This document shows, piece after piece, positions 51,225 through 62,700 of a stretch of DNA of 64,000 nucleotides (positions are counted from its first letter, which is position 1; each line of letters starts with the position of its first letter). Origin of the DNA: Warburgia ugandensis (lineage: Eukaryota > Streptophyta > Magnoliopsida > Canellales > Canellaceae); contig CP141135.1 in the NCBI GenBank assembly GCA_035236585.1, positions 73,447,057-73,511,056 of the forward strand, written 5' to 3'. The notes beneath the pieces are model-generated. The model saw only the letters and a list, made by a program, of their open reading frames with translations, did not search any database and was not told where the DNA came from. The position numbers were made by a program, and so were the translations under genes.

Positions 51225-51770
51225 TTTCTTCTTCTTCTTCATCTTAAATGTTCAACAGTTGCTTATACACATTTCCAACGTGGTTTTCATGCAAAAATAC
51301 ATCTCTAGAGATGCTATAAGCCTCCAAATACCAGTGTTCGTGGGCTACAAGATATCTGAGCTCTAAGAATCAGAAAATGGACCGGATCAACCTACGTACG
51401 GTCTGGTCCTCCATACTGTAACGAGCCATATGGTCGTGCCCTATAGTAGCATTTGCCATTTTTTTCATTTTACATTAGCTACAAGGCTATGTAGATAAAT
51501 ATATTTTTCTCCTTCTTCAAATGTTTGAAGTTGATTATACAAAGCTTCCAGCCTCAGGTCTCATGCAAAAATACATCATCTAAAGATTCTATAACCCTCC
51601 GAATATCTCTGTAATTCAGCTACAAGATCTCCGAGCTTCGAGAATCAGGAACAGACCTGATCAAGCTGAGTTCTATGCATCCACAGAAAAAGTAGGTCCG
51701 TCGTGCGGTAACTAGCCATATGGTCCGGCCTTGCGGTAGCATTCACCATTTCGTTTTACGTTAGCCATGT
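51225..51770. repeat. diverged tandem duplication (about 270-bp units) upstream of the PPR gene
   Basis: Unit 1 (about 51,225-51,485) and unit 2 (about 51,510-51,770) share, in order: CTTCTTC, TCATGCAAAAATACATC, GCTACAAGAT-TC-GAGCT, GAATCAG, TAACGAGCCATATGGTC / TAACTAGCCATATGGTC, GTAGCATT, CATTT and TTACATTAGC / TTACGTTAGC. The 51,770-52,050 remainder is the immediate 5' flank of the PPR gene. Confidence 0.75.
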
Positions 51771-52053
51771 AAATACGTAAATATATACGAAAAGACGTTT
51801 GGAATTGGTGAATTCTTTGCTACTTGCAGCTAACAAGAGTAATGGGCTTCTAATGATAGGTCGACTTTCTAACAAGCCCAGGTCTCGGAGACCATTAAGG
51901 ATTTCAGTTCCAGTAGGTAGAGCCCCTTATTCATAAATCAAACTCGTAACGGCTATCAATGCAAATGAACTCCTTCACTGTAATTTCCAACCACCATTTC
52001 CATTAATCTCTACCTTCTTTTTCTCTGAAAGCCTATTAATCTCCATTACAGAT

Positions 52054-54627
52054 ATGAAAAGAATCTCAGTTGCTTACAACCCATTTCATCTCTTCAATCA
52101 ATCCACCAGAAACAGAAAGCTCACAGTTGCAGAAACCAAAATAGTTCATGCCCAGATCATTAAAACATCCCTTGTTCAATCAGATGTCTTCATTACCAAC
52201 ACACTCGCTGATTCTTACTGCAAATCTGCTGCTATGAACGAGGCACTCAAGGTGTTTAATAAAATGCCTGAGCCAAATCTCATTTCCTGGAATCTTATGC
52301 TTTCTGGATATAATCAAAGTCTTAAATTTGATGAATCACAAAGATTTTTCTGTAGAATGCATTCTTCTGGTCTCGAGCCCAATCATATTACTTATGGGAC
52401 CGTCCTTTCGGCTTGCGCATCTTCTCAAAGTGTTTGGTTTGGTAAGCAAGTTTATTCTCTACTAATGAAAAGTGGGTTCATTTCAGATGGATACATTTGT
52501 ACAGAAATGATAGACTTGTTTTCAAAAAATTGCAGTTTTGATGATGCGCTGAGGGTATTTTCTGAGGTTCCTGATAACAATGTGGTTTGTTGGAATGCCA
52601 TCATTGTTGGGGGCGTTCGAAATAGGGAGAATTGGGCTGCTTTACAGCTATTTTCCCAGATGTTGAATGCGTCTTCAATGCCAACTGGTTTTACATTTTC
52701 CAGCATATTAACAGCTTGTAGTGCAGTTGAAGAACTAGAGATGGGTCGAGGATTACATGGATGGGTGATTAAATGTGGTCTGGAAGATGACATCTTTGTA
52801 GGAACTGGTCTTGTTAATTTGTATGCAAAATGTGGTGATGTCAATGAAGCAGTTAATCAGTTTTCACAGATGCCAACTCGAAATGTTGTTTCTTGGACTG
52901 CCATTATTTCTGGTTTCGTCCAGAAGGAGGATTCTATTAATGCCTTGAATTTTTTCAAAAGAATGAAAGAAATTGGCATGGAGATTAATTTGTACACTGT
53001 TACCAGCGTGCTTAGTGCTTGTGCTAAACCAGCTATGGTGAAAGAAGCCATCCAAATTCATTGCTTGATTTTGAAAACTATTTTTTCTATAGATTTGAAA
53101 GTCAAAGATGCTTTGATCAATATGTATGCCAAATGTGGAGAAATTGGATTGTCAGAAAAGGTGTTTGAAGAGATGGAATGCGTGGGGAATGTGAGCACTT
53201 GGGCAGTTATGATATCTGGTTTTGTTCAGAACCAGAATTTGATAAGGTCAATTGAATTGTTTAAGAGGATGTTTTTGGAAGGTTTGAGACCAGATAAGTT
53301 CTGCAGTTCTAGTGTTTTGAGTGTTACAGATAGTTTAGATTTTGGGAGACAGATACATTCCTATGTTCTGAAAGCTGGATTGGTACTTGATATTTCTGTG
53401 GGAAGTGCTCTTTTCACCATGTACTCCAAATGTGGAAATTTAGAGAATGCTTATGAAGTCTTTAACCAGTTGCCTGAAAAGGATAGAGTTGCTTGGACCT
53501 CTATGATAGCTGGTTTTGCAGAATACGGTCATGCAAATCATGCATTTTCTTTATTAAGAGATATGGTACTTGAAGACATTGAACCTGATCAGATGACTTT
53601 ATCTGCCGTTCTCCTGGCATGTTCAGCTCATCAGTCCTTAAAGAAGGGCAAGGAAGTTCACGGGTATGCTCTTCGTGTGGGATTTGCAATGGAGCTTCTT
53701 GTCGGAAATGCCCTGGTAAATATGTATTCAAAATGCGAAACTCTGCTTTCTGCAAGAAGAGTCTTCAATGCAATGCCTGGAAAAGATCAGATCTCATGGT
53801 CAGCTTTGGTTTCAAGCTATGCTCAAAATGGGTATATTGAGGAAGCACTCTTGCAATATCAGCAGATGCTGATTGCTGGCATGGAAATTGACAGCTTTAC
53901 TGTTTCATCACTCATTGGTGCATCTGCAACTTTATCAGGATCACAGTCTGGTAGTCAGTTACATGTTCATGCTGTGAAAACAGGTCTTATTTTGGACCTT
54001 TCTGTGAGTACTTCATTGATCACTATGTACTCAAAAAGTGGTAGCATTGCTGATTCTCGTAAAGTATTTGATCAAATAGAAAAACCAGACCTGGTAACTT
54101 GGACAGCAATGATTGCCGGTTATGCTGAGCATGGAGAAGGGGCAGAGGCTCTACATGTGTATGAGCTGATGAGGAAAGAAGGAACAAAACCTGATTCAGT
54201 GACTTTTGTGGGTCTTTTATCTGCTTGCAGCCATAGTGGTTTGGTTGAAGATGGCTATTTCTATCTGAAATCTATGGCTGAAGATTATGGAATTGAACCA
54301 GAAGCACGCCACTATGCCTGTATGGTTGATATACTTGGCAGGTCTGGGAGATTAGAAGAGGCTGAAAGGTTCATTGATTCAATGCCTATAGACCCTGATG
54401 GACTGGTATGGGGAACCCTGCTGGGTGCTTGCAGACTACAAGGTAATATTGAACTCGGAAGAATAGCAGCCAAGAAAGTTCTTGAACTGGATCCTCATGA
54501 TTCCGGAGTGTATATCACGCTTTCAAACATCTCTGCCGATGTCGGTCACTGGGATGAAGTCCTGAAGATCAGAAGTTTGATTAACGACACAGGTGCCACA
54601 AAGGAACCTGGCTGGAGTTCTGTGTGA
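52054..54627 (+). CDS. OTP87: PLS-class PPR protein, E subclass, OTP87 ortholog (organelle RNA editing factor)
   Basis: An intronless 857-codon frame. It holds about twenty PPR motifs of P, L and S types (for example PNLISWNLMLSGYNQ, NVVSWTAIISGFVQ, DLVTWTAMIAGYAEHG) and ends with an E domain (DGLVWGTLLGACRLQGNIEL to KEPGWSSV) without a DYW domain. The order of segments and the exact KEPGWSSV end match Arabidopsis OTP87 (At1g74600), from memory of that sequence. OTP87 is required for C-to-U editing of mitochondrial nad7 and atp1 transcripts; having no DYW domain, such proteins need a partner for deamination. The N-terminal 30 residues are basic and poor in acidic residues, as for an organelle transit peptide. 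The frame is intact. Confidence 0.9.
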   Translation: MKRISVAYNPFHLFNQSTRNRKLTVAETKIVHAQIIKTSLVQSDVFITNTLADSYCKSAAMNEALKVFNKMPEPNLISWNLMLSGYNQSLKFDESQRFFCRMHSSGLEPNHITYGTVLSACASSQSVWFGKQVYSLLMKSGFISDGYICTEMIDLFSKNCSFDDALRVFSEVPDNNVVCWNAIIVGGVRNRENWAALQLFSQMLNASSMPTGFTFSSILTACSAVEELEMGRGLHGWVIKCGLEDDIFVGTGLVNLYAKCGDVNEAVNQFSQMPTRNVVSWTAIISGFVQKEDSINALNFFKRMKEIGMEINLYTVTSVLSACAKPAMVKEAIQIHCLILKTIFSIDLKVKDALINMYAKCGEIGLSEKVFEEMECVGNVSTWAVMISGFVQNQNLIRSIELFKRMFLEGLRPDKFCSSSVLSVTDSLDFGRQIHSYVLKAGLVLDISVGSALFTMYSKCGNLENAYEVFNQLPEKDRVAWTSMIAGFAEYGHANHAFSLLRDMVLEDIEPDQMTLSAVLLACSAHQSLKKGKEVHGYALRVGFAMELLVGNALVNMYSKCETLLSARRVFNAMPGKDQISWSALVSSYAQNGYIEEALLQYQQMLIAGMEIDSFTVSSLIGASATLSGSQSGSQLHVHAVKTGLILDLSVSTSLITMYSKSGSIADSRKVFDQIEKPDLVTWTAMIAGYAEHGEGAEALHVYELMRKEGTKPDSVTFVGLLSACSHSGLVEDGYFYLKSMAEDYGIEPEARHYACMVDILGRSGRLEEAERFIDSMPIDPDGLVWGTLLGACRLQGNIELGRIAAKKVLELDPHDSGVYITLSNISADVGHWDEVLKIRSLINDTGATKEPGWSSV

Positions 54628-54629
54628 AT

Positions 54630-55730
54630 ATATGAGGGCTCCTACTTGACGGGTGCAGCTTTCAATATCTCATGGTTTTAGCCAGTGTCACCTTGATTAT
54701 CGCATCACATTAGTTCAGTATTTTCTACCTGCTTTATCGTTTCTGTTAAGAATCCCAAGAAACATCGGCAGAGCAAGGAGGTTGAGGTTTCTAATTGAGA
54801 AATTCTCAGTCCATTGCTATTGATTGTGTGCAAATGAGATATCTGACAAGATATGAGGAATAACATCAAGAATGACGTCCAAAGGACAAAGGGAGCAAGT
54901 ATACATGTTAAATAAGTAGAGGTCAGTCATCTTGTAATTTATCCCTGCCAAAAAGATTGAGGAAGAAAGACCTGTTCAGTTAGGAACTTAGAGCAATTTA
55001 TCTCAATCTGCCAAGTCAAAATGCAGCAAGTAAATCATGCTGCAACACCACATCCATATGACGAATTGACTTGTTTAAAAAGCAGAAAGCATGGAAGATT
55101 TGTACGCAGGTGGTATCTCCTAATGAGCTATTTTAGGTCAAAATGGTCTCTCTTTTTTCTTGTACGAGTACCATTGCTTGTCAGCTGATACTGTACATAG
55201 ACCTCGACCTTTTTTCTTCTTTTTTTTGCTTTCTCTTGTAATTATATTGTCACAGTCATCCTTTCTGTAAAGGTCTCAAGGTTCCTTCCCGAACCTGTTT
55301 TACCTTATCAAGGAATGAAAAGAATAAAGATAGGCCGAATTTATTCTGATACATCATCTTCTAGAAGTTGCAAATTGTCATTGGCATTTAATGTATTTGA
55401 GTTGGAATTGAGAGGCAGTACTTGAGTTCTGGTTGTCCTACTATGTTGTACTTTCTGTTCAAGTATCCTCCTAGTAAAATTTACATAAGAATAACTTGTT
55501 TTATAGAGGCGATAAATTATGAACCACAGATTATTCGTATGGGCCAATTATGCTTCTTTGTTGATGAGAAAAGGAAGGACATACAATTTTCAAACCAAAT
55601 ACATATCTCTACTCTGTTAGATATGCTGTTCACTTTGCACTAAGAAAATGATGTACAGTAATACATGATTAAGAATCTTTCTCAGTGAACAACAAACTAA
55701 CAGATGAGAAGTTCTTTCGGTATATCTGAT
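54630..55730. other. shared 3' region of the convergent PPR and NAC genes
   Basis: The 1.1 kb between the two stop codons contains the 3' UTRs of both genes and no further gene. A CT/T-rich run is at 55,210-55,235 and several AATGAAA/AATAAA-like signals occur (for example AATAAAG at 55,324). Confidence 0.5.
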
Positions 55731-55734
55731 TTCA

Positions 55735-57646
55735 TCAAGTATAGCACTTATTTGTGGAATAACCCGTGGACATCTCACTAGGACAGGGAGGAGAGTCCCA
55801 TGGCAAATTTGTTTTCCATGCATCAGACAAATTCGATAGGTTTAAGGGAAATCCAACTGTTCGCTGGGCTCCCCACTGATTATTTACATGAGCTGAATCT
55901 GCATTCTTCCTCAAGCACATCTCTTCTTCTTCATTACAAATGTTACTTTGCATCTCCTGAGGTAAACTGACAGTAAAGTTGTTAAATTGCTGCTGTGAAC
56001 CAAAGTCTATACTAGCAGATGGTTTACCAGCATCTCCAAGTATTGAAGGGGACAGGTTTAGAAGCATTGAAGCGACATCAACAGTGCACTTTGCTGGTGC
56101 TGAGATGTCGAGTGGGGAAAACATGAAGCCTGTAGGAACTTCTGAGTTTGAAACTGGAAGTGAATTTGGCCGGTGAACTGTTGGATTAGGGAGCTTGTAT
56201 GAGGAAAAATCGACAGGAGAGAAATTGGTAGTTGATGAGTGCTGTAGGTCATTGTTGCAACAGAACTGGATTGCTGATCTGGCTTCAGTGGTGCAAGATA
56301 AGTTCTCCGAGGAAAACTGGGTACCATGTGCTGTGTGTGAATACATGTCCAAACTGGTACTTTCTGGCGATGGAGATACCCAAGAATGGGAGAGAGCTCT
56401 CTGTGCCATTGAGTTGGTTTTCTTAAAGATCCTACAAATAGCCCATGAATCCTGCAGGAACAGAAGGAAGTTTGATGAATCAATAAGCTTCTTAACCATA
56501 TTGAAGTGAGTAGTGGCAGAAACAGAGTCGTTGGAGTTAAGACTTACAAGTGCAGGAAGGTTCTTATCTATTGGCCGTTTGGGATGTGTTGAATCAGTAA
56601 CAGTAGGCAGCCTAAATTCGTGCATCATCCAGTCAGTTTTGATCCCTTTGGCAGCCCTCCCTTTGTAGAAAACAAGAGATTTCTTCAGGCCTATGCACTT
56701 GGTTCCTTCTGAGGAATAGATAGGTCTATCTGTTCCAGTGGCTTTCCAAAACCCAGCTCCTGTGACTCTATTCGGCCTTGCACTGTTCCTATATTTCCGG
56801 TCCCTTGGACAGTAGAAATACCATTCCTTCTCTCCAGTTGTTGCCATCTCTTCTTGCAAGTGAGACAGAAGGTGATAACGGCGTCAAACTCATGCTTAAG
56901 TCAGAGATGAAGAAGAAAATCTGAAAAACACTAAAGATACAGAATATTCAAGTGACTTGGCCAGACTTAAGGGCTTCATTCATTTTGCCTCTGAAACCCT
57001 CACTAGAGTAAAAAGGAACTGAAAACTAAAACAGAGTATATCCTTGAAATAAAAGTTTACGTCAGTTGAACTTCCTTTAGTAGGTAAAACTTCTGCATAG
57101 TTTTACTAAACAAGTAGCAAAGGGAGAACCCGGGAAAGAGTAGGCAGGTAAGAGAAGACTGTAAATCTGCACTGAAATACATGTCAGAGATGAGTAATTT
57201 CTCCTGAACTATAAAATTTTCACTGAATAAAATACACCAAAACGTCTATATACAAGGAAAGACTTCTCAAAACTGTAATCTTTTATAAAATACTGACTGA
57301 AAGCAAATGATCAGAAGGGATCTTGGTAGGTAAAAAAGAAGAAAATTTCAAAACATCCAAAATAAACAAGCAAACCAAGTAACTGAAAAAGAGAAGAAAC
57401 CCAGTTCTGCAAACTATTTCCTACCCTATTAAAGCTCAAAGATGCAGCAAATTAGATTAGCTTACTTGGTAGATCCCACGGGTCGTACTTGTAGATATCC
57501 AGCTGCTTAATAAGCTCTATGGACAAGGACCTCTGTTGAATCTTTCTCTTCAGATAGAACCCAACCAGCTCCTCATCTGTCGGATGAAATCGAAACCCAG
57601 GCAGCATCACTTCATCTACCTTATCAACATCACTCTTTTCATCCAT
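55735..57646 (-). CDS. FEZ: NAC transcription factor, FEZ type, three exons
   Basis: Exons 57,466-57,646, 56,548-56,849 and 55,735-56,451 join in phase to 399 residues. The NAC domain occupies about residues 14-190: [94 protein letters not shown] and HEFRLP, then [13 protein letters not shown]. This form ([20 protein letters not shown]) is that of Arabidopsis FEZ and its close paralog ANAC094. FEZ promotes formative divisions of root-cap stem cells; the function here is inferred. The C-terminal half is Ser/Asn/Pro-rich, as expected for an activation region. The second intron is 96 bp, in phase and open. Intron 1 is 616 bp. The gene ends tail to tail with the PPR gene. Confidence 0.9.
56452..56547 (-). 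other. short in-phase intron of the NAC gene
   Basis: On the gene's strand it starts GTAAGTCTTAAC and ends TTCTGTTCCTGCAG: strong borders. It is 96 bp with no stop in frame. Removing it puts [11 protein letters not shown] right after the linker, as in FEZ; keeping it adds 32 residues within the end of the NAC domain. Confidence 0.75.
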
Positions 57647-57659
57647 AACTTCCCCTCCC

Positions 57660-58790
57660 GTCGGATTACAAATTGGAAATTTAGCTTAAAAGACGAAACA
57701 GAACAAATATATATAACCACCCAACTTCCTCTTTAAGAGTGTTCAACCCTTTCAACTCCGTCTGAATCTGGAGAAAACCTGCTCCTCCACAAATCAACAC
57801 AAGTGAAGCAAATACAGAAGTGGGTACCACTTAGCAAAAACCTATAGCTATTACCAAACTTTCTTCAATACAATGGCACTGAAGTGGACACCAGAGGAGT
57901 CTCCAGAGTCAAACAGATTAAGCTTTTGAACAAGTTCAAGGCATGAAGTGGGATGAACTCAAGGAACCCAGTTCACAGCTCAGTTCACTCAATTCAATAC
58001 TTCAGTGTCATTATATGGTTCCTCAGAATAAGAACTGCCTCCGAAGCTTCAGCCGATCTTTCAGGGAGACTGTAATGAAGAGCGTGCTTTTCCGACAATT
58101 ACGGAGGTTGGAAGAAGCTCAAGCAAAGCTCTTAATAACACTTCCTAGCAAAGCTCAAAGATACTACCAAGAAACTGAAGTCAGACGCTGGTTTTCATTT
58201 GAAGACTCCTTTAACTTCCCTTCTTAGAGAGCAATTGGGTTGTTTATATCCAAGAAGAAGGATCTCAAGAGACTACAAATCAGCAGTTTTTGGAACTTGT
58301 TTATCCTGCTGCATATCAAGACAAACCAGGCTTCAAGGACATATTATATTGTTATGGAATTTTATTTTATTTTTAACTTGCAACTGACTCAATTCCAATA
58401 CTAGAATTCAAATGTATATTCAAAATCCCAAGATTCTCTGCAAATTCCTTGAAATCCCATTATCTATTTTAGATATCCTTTCAGTTTCTCATGATCCAAA
58501 GAGGCCCCATTTCATATTTTCTTCAAACGCCCTCTACATCTTATTCTTCTATCAGTTTATGTATATATTGACTTGTCAGTGGATTTTGGGATCTCACGGA
58601 GATTCCTGCTATGACAAGCAATATAAAAGGGTGGAACCCACCTATACTTACAAAAATGTGAGCAACCATATCTTCAAGTGGACCCACTTGGCCTCATAAA
58701 CATGTAACAACCACCTATACAGGGACCCACAACTACTTTACGTCCATCAAATTACTTGTCAACAAAATCTCCTTTAGATGAACTGACCCT
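57660..58790. other. 5' flank of the NAC gene and intergenic
   Basis: Promoter and 5' UTR of the NAC gene should lie in the first kilobase. The plus-strand frame at 57,943-58,227 is open for 94 codons but has no recognisable domain and is not called a gene. Confidence 0.4.
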
Positions 58791-59559
58791 TACACTTGGG
58801 ATGAGGCAAAGGTTGAGATTGCCTAATGCTAATGACTATTTTACCCCTACATTTTATGCTTATCCCCTCTCTGAAGTATAAAACTTTCCTATTATAACCG
58901 GTTGTTCTGAAAGATCTTCTATTCCCATGAACATGAAAAGGAGATCCTTGGATGCCCTTTAGGAAAAGAGTCAATAAAAAAAAGAAAGAATCAGAATTGA
59001 TCAATAATTGTAATACGCATAGTCAACATTAGTCTCCCAATTTGATGGCCTATAGTATGAAAAATCACAATTTTGTCCTTCAAATTCTATTCCTTAAGGA
59101 ATTCCCATCCTTAAATTGGATATCTAGTAAATTTTATCTTGGAAGGTGATGACTAAGGTGAAGGCAAAAATAGATGTGGTTGTGTTGTTGTGCTTTAAAT
59201 ATTTAGTACGGGTAATATGGTCATTTGAATGATAAACTAATTTCCAAGAGAATAGAGCCAATAAGGGGGCTTTTGTAAGAAATGTCAAGAAGGTGGGGGC
59301 TATTAGATTTAACTGCTAACAGCCACTTTATAGCTCCTAAGTGTACCATGTGAATGTGATCAGGTAATATGGTCAAACCTAGAAGCACAAACCTATTTAA
59401 CTTATATTGGTCAGATGATCACTTCACCTTAGAATGGAACCAAAATCAATTGTCTTATGAGCACATGTCTAACCCACTCCAATACTGAAAGGTTGATGAT
59501 CATTAGGATTGAATAAATCGTACGATCCACAGAGTCCGTGGCCTTATGATGATATCGAA

Positions 59560-59710
59560 TCTAACAACATTTTTCCTAAACATATCTAAGATCTTGGATC
59601 ATAAGTTCAGATCAACCCCAAATGGACTACAGTATCGAGATCGACAATTCCAATCGCATCTCAGCATATCTAATATCTTAGATCACAAGTTAAAATCAGC
59701 CCAAATGTGT
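59560..59710. repeat. small direct duplication
   Basis: Segments at about 59,579-59,622 and 59,666-59,708 share CATATCTAA-ATCTT-GATCA-AAGTT-A-ATCA and CCCAAATG, offset by about 87 bp. Confidence 0.6.
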
Positions 59711-59711
59711 G

Positions 59712-62700
59712 TATATGGTGGGCCTAGTAGGTTTGTATTTTTGCTCAATCAGCTTTCTAGATCAGTTTCAATTAAGTTAAGTGAGACTAATTAGTCCTAG
59801 GCTCCATATTATGAAAATAACCAAAATACCCCCATGGATTTCTAAAAAGCCAAAGAAATCTATGGGGTAAAAAGGAGAAAAGATGTGAAGTAGAGACAAG
59901 ATGGATGGGTGTTTGGGTTATAGTCAATGCACATGGAGATATAAGTCAAACTCTCTAGAACTTTAGGGTCTTGGTAAAAAGAAAATTCCAACCCAAGCCC
60001 ATGTAGCCTTCATGGATCTTCAATTTTCTTGTTTTTGGTAGTACAAATGAACCATTTGGGATGAGCTAGAGTCCACAGTTTTTTATACCTCCCATTTTTA
60101 CTAATTTCCATTACCAAGTTTGCTAAAAATGTCTGCTAAGTGGAGAACAAGGATAGCAGCTTCTCTTAAATGGGAGGATCCTGAGTCAAATCCCAAACTT
60201 GGGACTCCAAATCAGGTGAAATTCCCCAAATCAATCCCTCGGTTCAAACCATTCCTGTCTGTTCCTTGACCTAGGGTTGCACCCCATCTTGCATGCGAGC
60301 AACTCAAGTTAAAAAAATAGGTCAAAATCTTCAAACCCAAGTCTCTTTCCTCATTCTATGTGAACATTAAACTCACAAAATAGCCCACCTTTCCAACGTA
60401 GGAATTTCTCAATTTTTATTACCTGCAACAAATCCCATTACTTATTTAATTATTACTACTTAGTTGTTAGGAATTTTGTGATTATTTAATGAGCCTAAGT
60501 TGCCTCAAAGTCCATGGTTTTCAACAAATCATTCCTTGTTTCTATACTTAAGTCCGCCCATTAGCTTCTCACGTTTACACTTGGCATTCTAAGATCAACT
60601 TCTGCTTTTCTCATTAAAAAAAAAAAAAAAAAACAGATTTTTAGGATGCATTTATGCCTCATGCCATCATACATAATTTCATTTCAATCCTTTAATAGAT
60701 TTTGACTGTATTATTACTGCCATTTAATCTCTTAATTAATAAGGGTATACGTGAAATTTTATAATTAATAGTTTTGACATTTTTACTGGAAGTAAGATGG
60801 ACTAATAATAGGAGGAAGTAATTGCAATCAGCATTAACCTACGAAAACAAGCTATGTTTCTATCCGGTGATCCAAACCGTCAATGTTAGTGTAAGTCCTA
60901 GATCATCGGTGATCGAAACCGTTCATCTTGTAGATGCATTAAAGATGAATAATACCTGAATGATCCTCTCAGTTGGATGGTTTTAATTAACTACTGTTGT
61001 TTCTAAACCTAATGAGGCTTCCATTTTCGTGCAGACAAAGAGTAACTAGGATTATCCAATGGAGAAGATTAGTGCAGGACCTATCTAATAAGGGATGCTT
61101 ATGATGTGCGGTTTGGATCACTTAAACTTAGGACCCTCATATACTTTTTAGCTGCCTATAAATGTGCCTATTTATTTACACGTACAGGCAAAAAATAAAA
61201 GCTCGCTTTGGGTTTCTGAAATTTGCTTATTATTATTATTATTACCCTTAAAAAATAATATATACTAACCAATTGAAGATTATTAATCCTTTTTTGGGAC
61301 GACCAGCTGCCTCTAAATAAGACTTCTAAATGGATGTTGATTAAGAATAAATTTGATTTTAGCAATTTTAATTAATAAATATCTAGTACTTTTTTCCTTC
61401 TTCTTCTTCTTTTTTTTTTTTGAAAGAGTACATTTTTCTTTAGGTAGGTAATATCTTGTACATTGTTATAAAGGACACCACTAAGTGAAAAAATTGAAGT
61501 AAATTAATTAGTATATCTTCTATAACATATGTTACATACCCATCAACAAAAGGGCCCACTCAATCGATGTTCCAGATCATTTGATCGTGTATATCACGAT
61601 GTTTAACTAGCCCTACAGACAGTTTTGTGGTTAAGCTGATGCAGACATTTGTTTTTAAGATAATTTGTTGGAATTGCTTATAAGATAGTGCTTGTCCTTG
61701 TCTTCTCCGGAGACAGATAATGATATGGAGACACTCCATCCAAACGCAAGGCGAAAACGGCCACAAATCTTCCGCCAGTTCATCAAGCTGATTAACGATC
61801 TCATTTGCGATTAATTTAATGAGATGGAATGCGCTTTGTGGCAATCCAACCATTGAAATTCCATTCCATCATCTCCTTCGCAAAACACAACCCAATAAGC
61901 ATAGACCCATGACTCAAATCCTTCTTGCTTTCAGTTCTATGTCAACATTAATTAACCCTAAAATCACCCTTGTCCCGATGCAGCCATCCTTCATTTTTTT
62001 TTTTTTTTTTTTCATTTTTATCGTTTTGGTAAATATTAACAATTCCATTTAAGTAGCTATCATTAATTAGTCCACAATATTTTAATCATTTTTTGCAACC
62101 CCCAAATTCCCCAAAAAGTCAAGACTAAATACATAATGCTTTCAATTCACTCAAACATCACGTGAAAACTACCTCTAATTTTCTCCTTAATATATTACTT
62201 GCTAAGGAATGATAAACTAAGACACATGTTTAAGAATCTCAAAGGAAAACTCCATTCGAGGCATGTTTTCTGATAGATCTGTGCCATTCATCTTGTTCTC
62301 CTTCCACTGTTTAGGCAACGGGAGAAAAACCACGCCAATCTAATAATTCTAATTTTAAGAATCAACGGTCAGTATTTATCACCAAAAAAGTAGTACAGGC
62401 TAAGATCATCCAATGAATGTAAATTTTTGAACATATCCCATCCTAAATTTGGTAAACAAGATGAATGGCATAGATCTTTAAGAAAACATGCCTAGATTGG
62501 AGTCTTCCACGAGACTCCTAAAAATGGAGTGCTGATAAATTACTATTCAAAGCTTATCTTAAATGAATGTAAGGCCAAAGAAGAACTCCAAGTAGCCATC
62601 TTTAGTGGGCATATTATAAACCCTTATAAAGCTTGTCTTATTACTATGATTTTGATGTAATTAAGCTTAAACAAGTTTAGGGTTTTTGTGGTTCAGATTG

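Noticed and set aside
57943-58227. 94-codon plus-strand frame upstream of the NAC gene
   Set aside because: No recognisable domain and no splice or promoter support; more likely part of the 5' flank.
61560-61853. 97-codon minus frame
   Set aside because: Composition is plausible but there is no recognised domain, start context or neighbouring exon.
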